Source: Xylanibacter ruminicola (GTDB lineage Bacteria; Bacteroidota; Bacteroidia; Bacteroidales; Bacteroidaceae). Taken from it: a DNA stretch of 64,000 nt. Positions 1 through 9,200 of the stretch are shown here, in pieces (position 1 is the first letter of the stretch; every line of letters begins with the position of its first letter). A model generated the notes under the pieces. That model had not been told where the DNA came from. It did no database searches and saw only the letters and a list, made by a program, of their open reading frames with translations. Made by a program: the position numbers and the translations under genes. Location: positions 1-64,000 of the forward strand of contig NZ_FRBD01000009.1 in the NCBI RefSeq assembly GCF_900142525.1, written 5' to 3'.

Positions 1-2
1 GC

Positions 3-188
3 TATCACCGTCAGATACGCAAGGTTACGAAGAACAAGGGCGTATTCCCGTCTGATACAGCCTTGGAGAAACTCGTCTACCTGGCTTACCGTAACATTAG
101 CGAGAAGTGGACTATGCCCCTGGCGAACTGGGCACTTATTTCACAACAAATAGCGATAAAATTTGGAGATAGGTATGAAATTATGTAA
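3..188 (+). pseudogene. IS256-type transposase, C-terminal end only (cut by window edge)
   Basis: The open frame from base 3 to the TAA at 186-188 encodes about 61 residues that look like the end of an IS256-family (mutator-type) transposase: a YHRQIRKVTKNKGVFPSD stretch, then a KWTMPLANW stretch and a final FGDRYEIM. The IS256 family usually ends with this QIRKVTK...KG.FPSD...W.PI.NW pattern. The 5' part lies outside the window, so I cannot tell whether the gene is intact; it is listed as partial. Bases about 265-300 after the stop may hold the right terminal inverted repeat, but the matching left end is not visible. Confidence 0.8.
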
Positions 189-204
189 CTTTGCAGCTAG
201 AAAG

Positions 205-252
205 GCTCCTCATCTGGAAAACACGATTAAAAATCGTGTCCCCCATCTGAGG
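205..252. terminator. hairpin after the IS256 transposase
   Basis: ACACGATT and AATCGTGT form an 8-bp perfect stem around three A residues at about 222-240, inside a weaker outer pairing (CCTCA near 208 with TGAGG near 249). No clear T-run follows, so this may be part of the IS end structure rather than a true terminator. Confidence 0.35.
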
Positions 253-381
253 TTAATATAATAAGGGAAATGGCCTTGACACAGTTCAACTTACACTACC
301 TCAATAAAGCTGTTACTCCCAAAACAAATTGAACCAAAATCCACAGGACATTCTTAATATTCTCCAACATATAATATACTT

Positions 382-921
382 TTATTTAGGACTCCACTCA
401 TGCACCAGATCTTTTAGGTTCTTTACTTTTTCTTCTTTAAGTCCAGGCGAATAGAATAATCCAAGTACGTAGATATAATCTTTATCTACGACGTATTGCT
501 CGTAGAACTTATAATAGTAATCCACACCTTCCAAGTAAAAATAACCTGTGTGCTTATCTACCAAAGTTATCGAACCCTCATTGAGTTTCCTGAAGCCCAC
601 AAAAAACTCTACAGCTGCACTATCATCCATTTGAACATCATTCGGTAGAGAAAAACATTTCAGAAACACATCATTACCATCAATCGAATAATCAAATCTC
701 ATATTTCGATTATCCAAAAGCGAACTATCAGGTATAAAATTATTAGGATACTCCACCTTGAAAGTCGGATTGGTAAACACGAATGTATCCAACTTCTGCC
801 AGGTTATCACCTCTTTCTTATAAGGCTTCCACGTACTTACCTTCCTCTCCCCTTTTGAGCAAAACATCACCAACAATATAATGCCCGCCCCAGCTATAGC
901 ACCAAATATAAACTTCTTCAT
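382..921 (-). CDS. Putative lipoprotein of unknown function
   Basis: About 179 residues starting at MKKFIFG (an ATG three codons upstream is also possible). An N-terminal hydrophobic stretch of some 17 residues ends in LVMFCS, which looks like a lipobox with the Cys near residue 22, so export and lipid anchoring are likely. The rest is soluble, rich in aromatic residues (LEGVDYYYKFYEQYVVDKDY) and matches no family I recognise. It is the last gene of the minus-strand accessory block and lies about 50 bases after the preceding gene, with a weak promoter-like box of its own at 946-953. No function is proposed. Confidence 0.6.
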   Translation of the reverse strand: MKKFIFGAIAGAGIILLVMFCSKGERKVSTWKPYKKEVITWQKLDTFVFTNPTFKVEYPNNFIPDSSLLDNRNMRFDYSIDGNDVFLKCFSLPNDVQMDDSAAVEFFVGFRKLNEGSITLVDKHTGYFYLEGVDYYYKFYEQYVVDKDYIYVLGLFYSPGLKEEKVKNLKDLVHEWSPK

Positions 922-945
922 CCGAACCATGCTTTTTTATGTTTG

Positions 946-953
946 CAAAGACA
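946..953 (-). promoter_or_regulatory. Weak -7 box (TGTCTTTG)
   Basis: On the minus strand TGTCTTTG followed by C fits the Bacteroidota -7 consensus TAnnTTTG at all but one base and lies about 25 bases before the ATG at 921. Confidence 0.35.
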
Positions 954-974
954 CAAAAAAACTTCATAATTTGC

Positions 975-1481
975 TCATTTCCACAACAACACACTATCTT
1001 TACTTAGGTAATATGTAAAAGGTCTATATTTACCCCATTTATAACCACAATCAGAACATAGAAATCGTTTAGCATTTTCGCCAGGAATATTTGTACCAAT
1101 TCTCTCTTCAGGCAGCCTGTATATCCTAATATGATTTCTATACAATTTCCAAACACAAGAATCCAAATAAGGATTTTTAGGAGGGAAACACCCCCAACAA
1201 GTCATTATTGCAATACTACTATCATTACCACATGCGGGACAAACATCACCACTACGATTATCGTTTCTCAAACCTTTCAACTGAAGTATCAAAGCTTCCT
1301 TATAATCTTTGTTTTCATCCCTTTCACGCTTCAATTTATCGATATAGAAAATTTGATGCCTTATTGTGTCTTTAAGATAACCAACACTCTCATATTCCCT
1401 ATGCTCATAATACCAAACGCTGCCAATATTGCTGATACATAGTACAATAATCAAACCAAAAAGAAATTTCTTCATATTCAT
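975..1481 (-). CDS. Membrane-anchored zinc-knuckle protein
   Basis: 168 residues. One N-terminal membrane segment (KKFLFGLIIVLCISNIGSVW), then a charged, probably coiled region (residues about 35-72), then two Cys pairs: CPACG and CWGC near residues 81-97 and a later CSDCGYKWG near 142-150. This is the layout of a treble-clef or zinc-ribbon fold. The start ATG overlaps the TGA of the upstream gene as ATGA, which supports this start and points to translational coupling. I do not recognise a named family. Confidence 0.6.
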   Translation of the reverse strand: MNMKKFLFGLIIVLCISNIGSVWYYEHREYESVGYLKDTIRHQIFYIDKLKRERDENKDYKEALILQLKGLRNDNRSGDVCPACGNDSSIAIMTCWGCFPPKNPYLDSCVWKLYRNHIRIYRLPEERIGTNIPGENAKRFLCSDCGYKWGKYRPFTYYLSKDSVLLWK

Positions 1482-2086
1482 TTCTCCACTTTACATTTTT
1501 CCAATTCCGTCAAAACCAGCCTCTGAGCTTTAAAGAAATCATTCAGTACACTGATTAGATACTTATCTAACTCAGGAATCTCTTTCCTGAACAATATCGT
1601 TCGTCTGCTGTGCACACCTATTTCCTCGATCTCGTTGTTGGTGGTATAGAGCAAAGTACAATTGACGTGCTGATTAGCCAAATTGATAGTTCTATGAAGG
1701 TTGGCGATATCATCAACATCGCTATAAATGGATATACTATGCCACCATGTATCATAGATAGTAATGAAATAACATTGATCATTACTTTCTATGGTAAACT
1801 TTTCACCCTGAAAAGTAAAGTAAGCATAATTCAAACCGCCTTTCTCCTCCGTCTCAGGCTCACATCCTATAGAGCGCAATGTAGTCAGCACCAAACCTGT
1901 AATAGTCCTTTCATCCAAACATTTCCCCACGTTTTCATCCTCCTCTTTATCTTTATCGTTATCACTATTCATCAGCCTCTCGAAATAGGCATCCTCCTCC
2001 CTTTCTTTCTCTTCAGCACTTGCCTTATAGACATGATAGAAGTACCATATGGCGAAAATAAGCACCCAAATTATAACGTGTATCAT
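1478..2086 (-). CDS. Membrane-anchored YbjN-like protein
   Basis: 202 residues. An N-terminal membrane segment (residues about 2-18, IHVIIWVLIFAIWYFYHVY) is followed by an acidic linker and a domain from about residue 60 with the pattern of YbjN / type III chaperone-like folds: a helix, then strands (YAYFTFQGEKFTIES, CYFITIYDTWW), then a helix with NLANQHVNCTLLY. YbjN-like domains act as protein-binding folds; no enzyme motif is seen. It overlaps both neighbours by ATGA, so the run from 2762 to 975 is a tight operon. The family call is by pattern only. Confidence 0.55.
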   Translation of the reverse strand: MIHVIIWVLIFAIWYFYHVYKASAEEKEREEDAYFERLMNSDNDKDKEEDENVGKCLDERTITGLVLTTLRSIGCEPETEEKGGLNYAYFTFQGEKFTIESNDQCYFITIYDTWWHSISIYSDVDDIANLHRTINLANQHVNCTLLYTTNNEIEEIGVHSRRTILFRKEIPELDKYLISVLNDFFKAQRLVLTELEKCKVEK

Positions 2087-2349
2087 ATCCTATTAAAGTT
2101 TTTACCTATTTGATTCCAGAATATCCTCGAGAACGAATGTCCATCAATCTTCATGATCCTACTCACTTTAAAAGTGCGCTCCTCATTAATGTTCAAGCGT
2201 ATTGCCTGAATATAGTCACCACCATAGTATCGTGAGTATTCGATATGCGATATCATGCAAGAAAACACACGGCCAGCTCTGGTGCAATACTCTATCTCAA
2301 TGGTTTGCCCCAACAACACAGCTCTATTTATAACTTCCTCGATACTCAT
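2083..2349 (-). CDS. Small WYL-like (SH3-fold) domain protein
   Basis: 88 residues with no signal peptide. The sequence TIEIEYCTRAGRVFS, then YIQAIRLNINEERTFKVSR, then IMKID resembles the ligand-binding part of WYL domains, which often end in an ERTFKVSRI strand. It has no helix-turn-helix, unlike full WYL regulators, so it may be a stand-alone sensor or a partner of the neighbouring proteins. It starts in a TAATG overlap with the upstream gene and ends in an ATGA overlap with the downstream gene. Confidence 0.55.
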   Translation of the reverse strand: MSIEEVINRAVLLGQTIEIEYCTRAGRVFSCMISHIEYSRYYGGDYIQAIRLNINEERTFKVSRIMKIDGHSFSRIFWNQIGKNFNRI

Positions 2350-2762
2350 TATTCCGAATGTCGCTCTTGCGATTTAACCCACTGCTGATCCTTTTCGTTA
2401 GAGGCATTAAAGGCCTCAGCTATTATCTCACAGTCCCGTCCCTCCTTATATCTACTTTGCATTTCGTTACGAATCAGAGACACGTTACCACTCTTCTTGT
2501 CTTTGAATTCTTCGATAAGAGCTGCAGTTTCTAGATTCTTTATGCGCTCCTCTCGCAATCCTATTTTTTCCGCAAACAAAATGTTAAAGATAGCCTCCCT
2601 AAAGACGCGATAATCCTTAGTCCATTTACTTAAGGAGAGTGCAGCTAACTCCTGGCGGGATAAGTTTGGTAATCTGTCAACACAATCCCTTAACACCTCG
2701 TCATTCCATCCTGTAAAATGACACTTTCTTAACTGTTGAATAATGTAATCGTAATCTGTCAT
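2349..2762 (-). CDS. Helical protein of unknown function, first gene of a coupled operon
   Basis: 137 residues from the ATG at 2762 (MTDYDYIIQQLRKC). A longer frame exists with a GTG start at 2831, but a good promoter box lies at 2786-2793, so that longer start would sit upstream of the transcript. The protein is predicted to be mostly helical (CVDRLPNLSRQELAALSLSKW; AIFNILFAEKIGLREERIK) and soluble, with no motif I can name. It leads the coupled set with the WYL-like, YbjN-like and zinc-knuckle genes. Confidence 0.6.
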   Translation of the reverse strand: MTDYDYIIQQLRKCHFTGWNDEVLRDCVDRLPNLSRQELAALSLSKWTKDYRVFREAIFNILFAEKIGLREERIKNLETAALIEEFKDKKSGNVSLIRNEMQSRYKEGRDCEIIAEAFNASNEKDQQWVKSQERHSE

Positions 2763-2785
2763 AACTATTATAATCGATTCAGTGG

Positions 2786-2793
2786 CAAAGATA
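2786..2793 (-). promoter_or_regulatory. -7 box TATCTTTG for the gene starting at 2762
   Basis: TATCTTTGCC on the minus strand is an exact match to the Bacteroidota -7 consensus TAnnTTTG, 24 bases before the ATG. It rules out the longer GTG start. A palindrome CACAAGGCTTGTG lies 36 bases upstream at 2829-2841. Confidence 0.7.
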
Positions 2794-2828
2794 CGAACTT
2801 GTACCTTTGCCACCAAACAATTTTGCCC

Positions 2829-2841
2829 CACAAGGCTTGTG
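2829..2841. promoter_or_regulatory. Palindrome CACAAGGCTTGTG, copy 1
   Basis: A 13-base palindrome (6-bp arms around one base) upstream of the 2786 promoter. The same 13 bases recur at 14175-14187 upstream of the vWA gene promoter, 22 bases further from its -7 box. Possible shared operator; chance recurrence of a 13-mer in 64 kb is not rare, so support is modest. Confidence 0.3.
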
Positions 2842-2852
2842 AAAATGTGATT

Positions 2853-4265
2853 TTATTCCCAGACTACCAGATTTCGAGGAAGGGAAATTTTCTTTGCCTC
2901 GCCACGTCTGCCATCTATATAATAATGTCTTGCCATATGATCATCGAACTGACCAACAAAAGCCCCGCGGATTCTGGCACACTTCTCATTGATAGAGTTC
3001 AAAAGCGGATTCGTTACATCCTCGATACTTTGTAGTGCCCTATCAGACAACCCAAGAGGTCTAAGTTTTACATAAATCTCTGCCAATTCCTTTCTATAGT
3101 CAGGTAAGCATTTGAATACAATACCTTCTGAATGCTTCAAGAATAGCAGATAAACAGCCTTTGCCAGCGGTTCCATCTTTATTTCCATATTATTGTAATC
3201 TGGCAATAATATACGGAAATCCTTGGTAATAACAAGTCTACTTAATCTATCATCCGGATGTATTAGCTGTTCCAGAATAAACTGCGAAACGCCCCTTTGT
3301 CTTAATTTGATAATACGTTCTTTAATCTCATCAAGAAGATCGTCTATACTTTCACTGCCAAGTTGAGAGTTGAATCGATTATCTGCATCCTTTGGAGGAA
3401 TCTCAAAGTTTCGTTGCTCATCATCTAATTTTTGCTTATTAACGAGCCATTTTCCACTTTTGCTCGTTTCATTATGAATTAGCTTGCTGATGTTGTGTAA
3501 CTGATCTGCAATTGGCTCATTGCTTCTTGAAGAGATAGGGTAAAAGCGATTTATGGCTTTATCGGTACCATCACTACCTCTATGAATATCCTCAGTTCGT
3601 ATAAAGCCTTGCTTAATCTTGTTTCTATCATCAGGATTATCCAAGAACCTAAGCATGAAATCATTACCAATATTTATCTTATTGATTTCAGCCTCGCTCA
3701 TGTATGGCGCACGATATTGCAGCACTTCAGCCTTCTGGAGTTGCTTTAAGAGTAATGGCAGATAGATTACATGATATCCTATCATCTTACCCCACCCTTC
3801 CAGCATCTCAGGATTGTTTTCAAACAGGTCTGTCAGTTCCTTATCTTCTTCGCTTGCAATATAGATTAATTCCTTCGGAGCAAGTTTCCCATCGAGCTTA
3901 AACTCAATTCTGTTGTCTGATTTAGGAGAGACAGGTTCTACTGGCAAATTGGGGATGTTGCTTGCATGCACTTTTGTTCCACCCTTCCTTTCCATAATGA
4001 ATAGGATAACCAGGCCAATAGCCACCACCACATCTACAACATTCCACACCATGCGACCTAGGCCCACTTTAGCAAATGGCTGGAACAACAACGCCAAAGT
4101 CACGAAAGTCCATGTCAAAACCTCTTTCTTTTGCTTGAAATACTGAAAGGCCATATAACCAAACCCAACCATAGCAAGGAACCTTACCAAGGTAAAATAG
4201 CCATACGGCATTGGTGCTAGACAGAGTAGCAATATGACTGCGAGAATTATAGGCACATTTTTCAT
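2853..4265 (-). CDS. Polytopic membrane protein with large cytoplasmic domain, unknown function
   Basis: 470 residues from the ATG at 4265 (MKNVPIIL); a longer frame begins only at a TTG inside the upstream gene. About four membrane helices fill the first 95 residues (PIILAVILLLCLAPMPYG, FLAMVGFGYMAFQYF, LTWTFVTLALLFQ, VVDVVVAIGLVILFIM). The remaining 370 residues are soluble and charged, with no motif I can name, and include a stretch on bilateral helices around KERIIKLRQRGVSQFILEQL. It follows the nuclease gene by 17 bases and so belongs to the same transcript. Not recognised. Confidence 0.65.
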   Translation of the reverse strand: MKNVPIILAVILLLCLAPMPYGYFTLVRFLAMVGFGYMAFQYFKQKKEVLTWTFVTLALLFQPFAKVGLGRMVWNVVDVVVAIGLVILFIMERKGGTKVHASNIPNLPVEPVSPKSDNRIEFKLDGKLAPKELIYIASEEDKELTDLFENNPEMLEGWGKMIGYHVIYLPLLLKQLQKAEVLQYRAPYMSEAEINKINIGNDFMLRFLDNPDDRNKIKQGFIRTEDIHRGSDGTDKAINRFYPISSRSNEPIADQLHNISKLIHNETSKSGKWLVNKQKLDDEQRNFEIPPKDADNRFNSQLGSESIDDLLDEIKERIIKLRQRGVSQFILEQLIHPDDRLSRLVITKDFRILLPDYNNMEIKMEPLAKAVYLLFLKHSEGIVFKCLPDYRKELAEIYVKLRPLGLSDRALQSIEDVTNPLLNSINEKCARIRGAFVGQFDDHMARHYYIDGRRGEAKKISLPRNLVVWE

Positions 4266-4282
4266 CTTTCTTGTATTAAAAG

Positions 4283-5041
4283 TTATTTCCAATCATTTAT
4301 ATCAGAATATGCTTCTACCACATTTTCTATATCATCAGGTAACGCAGGAAAAAAATCTATTCCTGTAATTCTTTCCACATCATCAACGGTATTAATAAAC
4401 TGATCTCGTTTCTTATATCCTTCATTATTTCTAACAACAAATCCGATGGCCGCGGGCTGTGGTTTCATACGTAGGATTACCTTAAAGAATGCCTCTGGTA
4501 CAACGATCCTATTTTCACCGATTGTTTCATGTTCTCTTTTCAGCAAGACAGGGCCGCATACGATATATACACAACCATACTTCTTTGCCCATTTTCTGCA
4601 ATCCTGTTCTATTTTATTCCAAAGGCCACTATTTAAGCTTCTATCTTGCGGACAAATGTTTGTTAACAAATTAGACTCTCGCATAGCAATTTCATCCCAT
4701 TTATTATCTCCTGCTGGACACATATGCCCATGTGACCATTTGGTATTCTTATAATCCTCCTTTTTTGCCCTTGGTATTGGTACGTCTTTATCTTCTTGAT
4801 AGCCACCAATTCTTTTCAAATTACCATCCACATGTTCTGCTGTTAGACACCATGCTACCCAATTTGGTATTTTCGTTTCTGAATTATACGATACAATGTA
4901 ACTTATTCTCTTTAATACTATTTCATTACATTCTCTTAGTGGTGCAGGTTTTTCAATATGTTTTTCTTGATCACACGAATACTGGGCACACAAAATGAGT
5001 GTAATAAACAAATACTTTGAAAAAGAGGACAACCATTCCAT
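4283..5041 (-). CDS. Exported DNA/RNA non-specific endonuclease (NUC family)
   Basis: 252 residues. The motif SHGHMCPAGDN at 103-113 matches the DRGH motif of the beta-beta-alpha-Me NUC1/NucA nucleases, with His106 as the expected general base. Asn128 in LLTNICPQ, Asn137 in SLNSGLWNKIE and Glu145 fit the metal-binding and catalytic positions. The first 22 residues are hydrophobic and end in AQYSC, so the protein is exported and may be a lipoprotein (the lipobox is imperfect). Members of the family cut DNA and RNA with Mg2+ and no sequence preference. No immunity partner is obvious; export would keep it away from the host nucleoid. It sits in the middle of the tubulin/vWA block. Confidence 0.85.
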   Translation of the reverse strand: MEWLSSFSKYLFITLILCAQYSCDQEKHIEKPAPLRECNEIVLKRISYIVSYNSETKIPNWVAWCLTAEHVDGNLKRIGGYQEDKDVPIPRAKKEDYKNTKWSHGHMCPAGDNKWDEIAMRESNLLTNICPQDRSLNSGLWNKIEQDCRKWAKKYGCVYIVCGPVLLKREHETIGENRIVVPEAFFKVILRMKPQPAAIGFVVRNNEGYKKRDQFINTVDDVERITGIDFFPALPDDIENVVEAYSDINDWK

Positions 5042-5062
5042 ATACTACAATTATAAAACCAA

Positions 5063-5632
5063 TTATGGCGCGAGTTCCTCTTCACATTCTTTACATTCCT
5101 CGCACAACTTAAAACTCTTATTTATTTGAAAGCCATTCATTTCCTCCAAACTCTCTGCAGTTTCAGCGGTTTCGCAGTCAGAATTCCAATCATAATGATA
5201 AATCCCAGCACTTTTATCGACCAAAAATGTATCACATTCAAATGAATATTGCCTTCTGTATTTATTACTATAGTATATAGCCACTATCCCCAAAAGCAAT
5301 AATAAAACGCTCCATACTACTGTTAATTTATATTTAAATGGTTTAGCTATCTCTTTTTTCTCTTCCCAATACTTTCGTTCAGGCGCTTCAACTTTCACCT
5401 CAAAATCAAGCAGAACCATCAGTACAACAATATATCCAATAAACAATAATGAATAACCATTCGTTATGTTTAACAAAAAACTAATTATACTAGAATGAAA
5501 GTAATATGACAAAAGATATAATAGAGCTAAAATGGCAGCACCTATCCAAGCCACTGTTTTAGCAAATTCCTTTGCATCGTCATATGTTTGACGACCAATA
5601 AGGTTCGAAATAAAAGACTGTTTCTCAACCAT
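5063..5632 (-). CDS. Membrane protein, unknown, with Cys-rich tail
   Basis: 189 residues. Three or four membrane helices are visible: VAWIGAAILALLYLLSYYF, then a long segment ending GYSLLFIGYIVVLMVLL, and VVWSVLLLLLGIVAIYYS. The C-terminal 60 residues are acidic and carry Cys pairs (CDTF, DCETAE, CEECKECEEE) that could bind metal or form disulfides on the far side of the membrane. Not a family I recognise. It lies 21 bases upstream of the nuclease gene, so the two are probably co-expressed. Confidence 0.6.
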   Translation of the reverse strand: MVEKQSFISNLIGRQTYDDAKEFAKTVAWIGAAILALLYLLSYYFHSSIISFLLNITNGYSLLFIGYIVVLMVLLDFEVKVEAPERKYWEEKKEIAKPFKYKLTVVWSVLLLLLGIVAIYYSNKYRRQYSFECDTFLVDKSAGIYHYDWNSDCETAETAESLEEMNGFQINKSFKLCEECKECEEELAP

Positions 5633-5650
5633 TGCTTATCCCTCATGCAT

Positions 5651-6280
5651 TTAAAAAACCTCACTAGCATTGCTTCCCTTTGTTTGGAAGTTGCCATTTC
5701 TTTGCAACTGAAGCACATATGTTAGTATACCACTTATAATTTCTTGAGGATTATCTTTCGAAAATAGCTCTTCTTTAACAAAACCGCCCTTTACGCCCCC
5801 TTTCATTATTTTATTCGGATTCCATCCTTCTCCATAATAGAAGAACGTTTGGTAGATTCCATCTGGAATATCAAACTGATAAGTAGCTCCAGCCTTAATA
5901 TAGCCATGAGCTATTACAGTACCATTCTGGTTATTGCGTTTAATAATTACAACTATATCACTTTCCCCAGGAGCAGTTACTCTTATCCCAGAACATTGGT
6001 CGTAAGGACATCGATAGTTACTTCCATACACATCACTATACGGAGTTGCCCCCGTATACAATGAATTATTAAGGTATTGCTTATCCTCCTCAGATAAGAC
6101 TTCCTGTGCAGGAACTGCCTGTTGTTGAGAATATGATTGGTACGTTTCTGTTTTATATTCTGTTTCATGTGTACCTTTATTGGAATCAGAACTATTGCAC
6201 TGATTAACTATAAAAGCAATCACAACAATTAGGACGAAGAAACATCCACAACCATTATTGTCTGAGGTTCCTTTCATCAT
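5651..6280 (-). CDS. Single-pass membrane protein with extracytoplasmic domain, unknown
   Basis: 209 residues. After a short Gly/Cys-rich start (SDNNGCGCF) comes one membrane helix (FVLIVVIAFIV), a Ser/Gln-rich linker, and from about residue 75 a compact beta-rich domain with YRCPYDQCSGIRV, VIIKRNNQNGTVIAHGYIK and a turn-rich IPDGIYQTFFYYGEGWNP. The gene start overlaps the end of the protease gene by 26 bases, showing they are one transcript. I do not recognise the domain. Confidence 0.6.
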   Translation of the reverse strand: MMKGTSDNNGCGCFFVLIVVIAFIVNQCNSSDSNKGTHETEYKTETYQSYSQQQAVPAQEVLSEEDKQYLNNSLYTGATPYSDVYGSNYRCPYDQCSGIRVTAPGESDIVVIIKRNNQNGTVIAHGYIKAGATYQFDIPDGIYQTFFYYGEGWNPNKIMKGGVKGGFVKEELFSKDNPQEIISGILTYVLQLQRNGNFQTKGSNASEVF

Positions 6281-9200
6281 ATATAGTTTCTTCTAGTTTA
6301 TACTTCTGAAATTGAACATATGTGATCTTTTGAGTAGATGTATCATTTGTGAGTTTAGGTACTGCCGTATAATTTGACTGAATCAATTTATCCCATAAAT
6401 TAGAATCTTCAGCTACAACATTACAAAACAGTATCTTATCAGTTCTTGGAGGAATACCATTCGCTTGCGTAAATGGAATACTCATATTCAATATTGTTCT
6501 TAAAATCTCGTCCGCTTTATAATTTGGAAGATACTCACATTCTATCAAATTAAGAAGATAACGTGACATTGTAAAGTCATTGCAAACCATCTCAAGCCTA
6601 TGTTCGATTTCGTGAATAAGCAGAGTTTTAAAATCAACAATGGCTTTATCAGTAACCTCGAAACCATCAAACAATTTATAAAGCCATATATCTGATATGA
6701 AGAAATTATAGTTTTCACTAATATAATGATCTGCCTGAACGTCAGAAAACAAAGAATAGAATGGTTTACGCATGTGTTCGTCCATACCATCAAGTACTAT
6801 CTTCTCTTCATTTAGCCATGTCTCTAAATTACTGATATATGATTGCAAATATTTTCGCTTGTTGGATAAAACATTCCTCAATTCATTAAACCTGTCAATA
6901 ATCCTTCCTGCATACAGATATTGTATCTCCTGATTATGCAAATCTGGAGACTCCATGGTCTTTGCTACTTCCTTCTTAATCACAATTATCTTGGTTGACG
7001 GGTATTTCCACCATATAAGAGCAGTAGCAACTATTGTAACAGCAACTCCAATCAATCTATCGTTCGATGGCAACAAGAAGAAGCATAATAACGTTAAGAC
7101 CAATCCTAATGCAATATAATGTGATTTATAGGTGGGGGCCTCCTTTTCTTCTTCAATCAGCTCAGTTTGTGTTGAAGGTTTTATTTGGCGTAAGGCATAG
7201 TTCATAATTGAATCACGCTTACCTTTATTAGACAATTCGCCTAAGAGTCTCATATAACCCTTATATGTTTCATTATATCCATCTACATAACTCTGTTGTT
7301 GGACCTTTTCTTCTTCTATGAGAATCCTAAGAACTGCATATTCTATATCTTTATCTTCAATATCAAACGCTAATGATTTCTTTGTGGTTTCACCAATCTC
7401 CTTGCAACTAACTCCTGTTATTATGCAGGCTTGACGACAAAGCTGTTTATCCTCGATGTATGAGAAAGGAACATAACAATATCCTTTGTCACCAAAACCT
7501 TCGCCCCATGAATTCCTTACTATATATACTTTGTCTATCTCAGAATAGCCACAAATCACCATTGCATGATATCCAAAGTCAGAGCTCTTCAATTCTTTAT
7601 CTGTTGGGCGAAAAATAAAGCCCTTGTGCCCTTTGGCGAATGAATCAAACACTTTTAATGATATCCCTATTGGATATCCCTCAGACAAAGCTGAGGTCAA
7701 TGCGTCATGTGTAACATCAACATTAAGTGCCTTTGTTACCAGCCTTGTTATGGCATCCCTTGTCGCCTCCTCTGTTGGAGATGTTTTGAAATCATCATCG
7801 TAAGGACACAAATTCTCCTCACATATACCTCTTTCACCTAAAGAATGAATGTTGTCATAAAAAGAACTACCTTTATCAATAGGAGTATTATCACTATTTT
7901 TATCACAGACATTATAATACAGGAAACGTGGACTCAAGCATGATTTCTTTCCTACACTCCCCTCATTTAATATGTATTCAAAAATCGATGCGACAGAAAA
8001 GGATGTGCAGGAACCAAGTTTTCCTTGATTACGAATAACAGAAAAACTCTGTCTCAGATCAACAGATGGTAAATGATCACGTTGAGGATTATATGTTTCT
8101 TCTAAAGGTTTCTCAACAATATTGTGTATAAGTTTATATGTAACATCGCCATAAACGAACCCCTCTTCTGTTAATCTCTTTTTGCTCTCTTCCGCTATTT
8201 TGATTCCTTTTTCTATTTCTATTAGTCTTTCTTCGCCCTTCCTAATAAAACTCTGCGATTGACGAATCCTCGTTCTCTGTTTTCTCAGTTCTTCTAAAGG
8301 AAGATAAATCTTGCCACCCCTAATAGGGCCAGCAAGTACACCATCAACTCCCTCTTCAACCATTGTATTATTCTCATTAATAAACAGGTTGAAAGCTTCA
8401 GTCATACAATCATCAATTGTAGGAAGATCTTTCAGTAAGACACTATCGTCAAAAAGTTCGTCATCCTCCCCCATTAAAAGCGCTAACATGGCGCGTTTTT
8501 CCGGCAAAGACAAATCTGTTCTTTCTATAACTCCATGAAAATCGTTAGTTGCTTCATTAAGAAGTTTGTCGAATTCTTCTAATGCAACAATTTTATCAGA
8601 AGAGTCAATTTCTCCTCTATTATTACTTAATAATGAATAATAACGATTTATATATTCCTGCGCTTTTGCTAATAGTTCATTAGGTGAGAGCATAGCATGC
8701 TGATTCACACGTTCTCTTTCGAGTACACGAATAAAGCAACAACTAAAGATATAACGATGAAAGAATTTGTGGCTAAACCAATAGGCTGATATGCCTAATG
8801 CCAAAACATCAGGCTTGTCAATGTCCGCAACAGGATATAAATCCGAGTAATTTGTTGTTACAAGTCTTGCATACTCTCCGAATATCCTTATTAATGTGGT
8901 TTTATCTAAATCCAATCCCAAACCATTCAGATTGCATCCTTGAATCAGGAGAAAATGACGTATTGAATCATCCTTCTCTTTCTCTATTATGTGTTTACAT
9001 GCTTCTGCTGCTTTTTGTTTCATCTCTGAAGCCTTATACACTAAATCGTGTTTTTCGGCTTCAGAAACACAAAACAAATACGCTAAATCTTCAGAGATGC
9101 CATATACGTCAACAAGGTAGTGCTTGCCTGAAATTTTAATCCATTCCAGTATTTTACATAGTTCTTTTAATGCTGTCTCTTCGTACAATAATAAATATAC

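Noticed and set aside
2349-2831. Long version of the first gene of the small coupled operon (GTG at 2831)
   Set aside because: The extra residues are encoded upstream of and across an exact -7 promoter box, so the ATG at 2762 is preferred.
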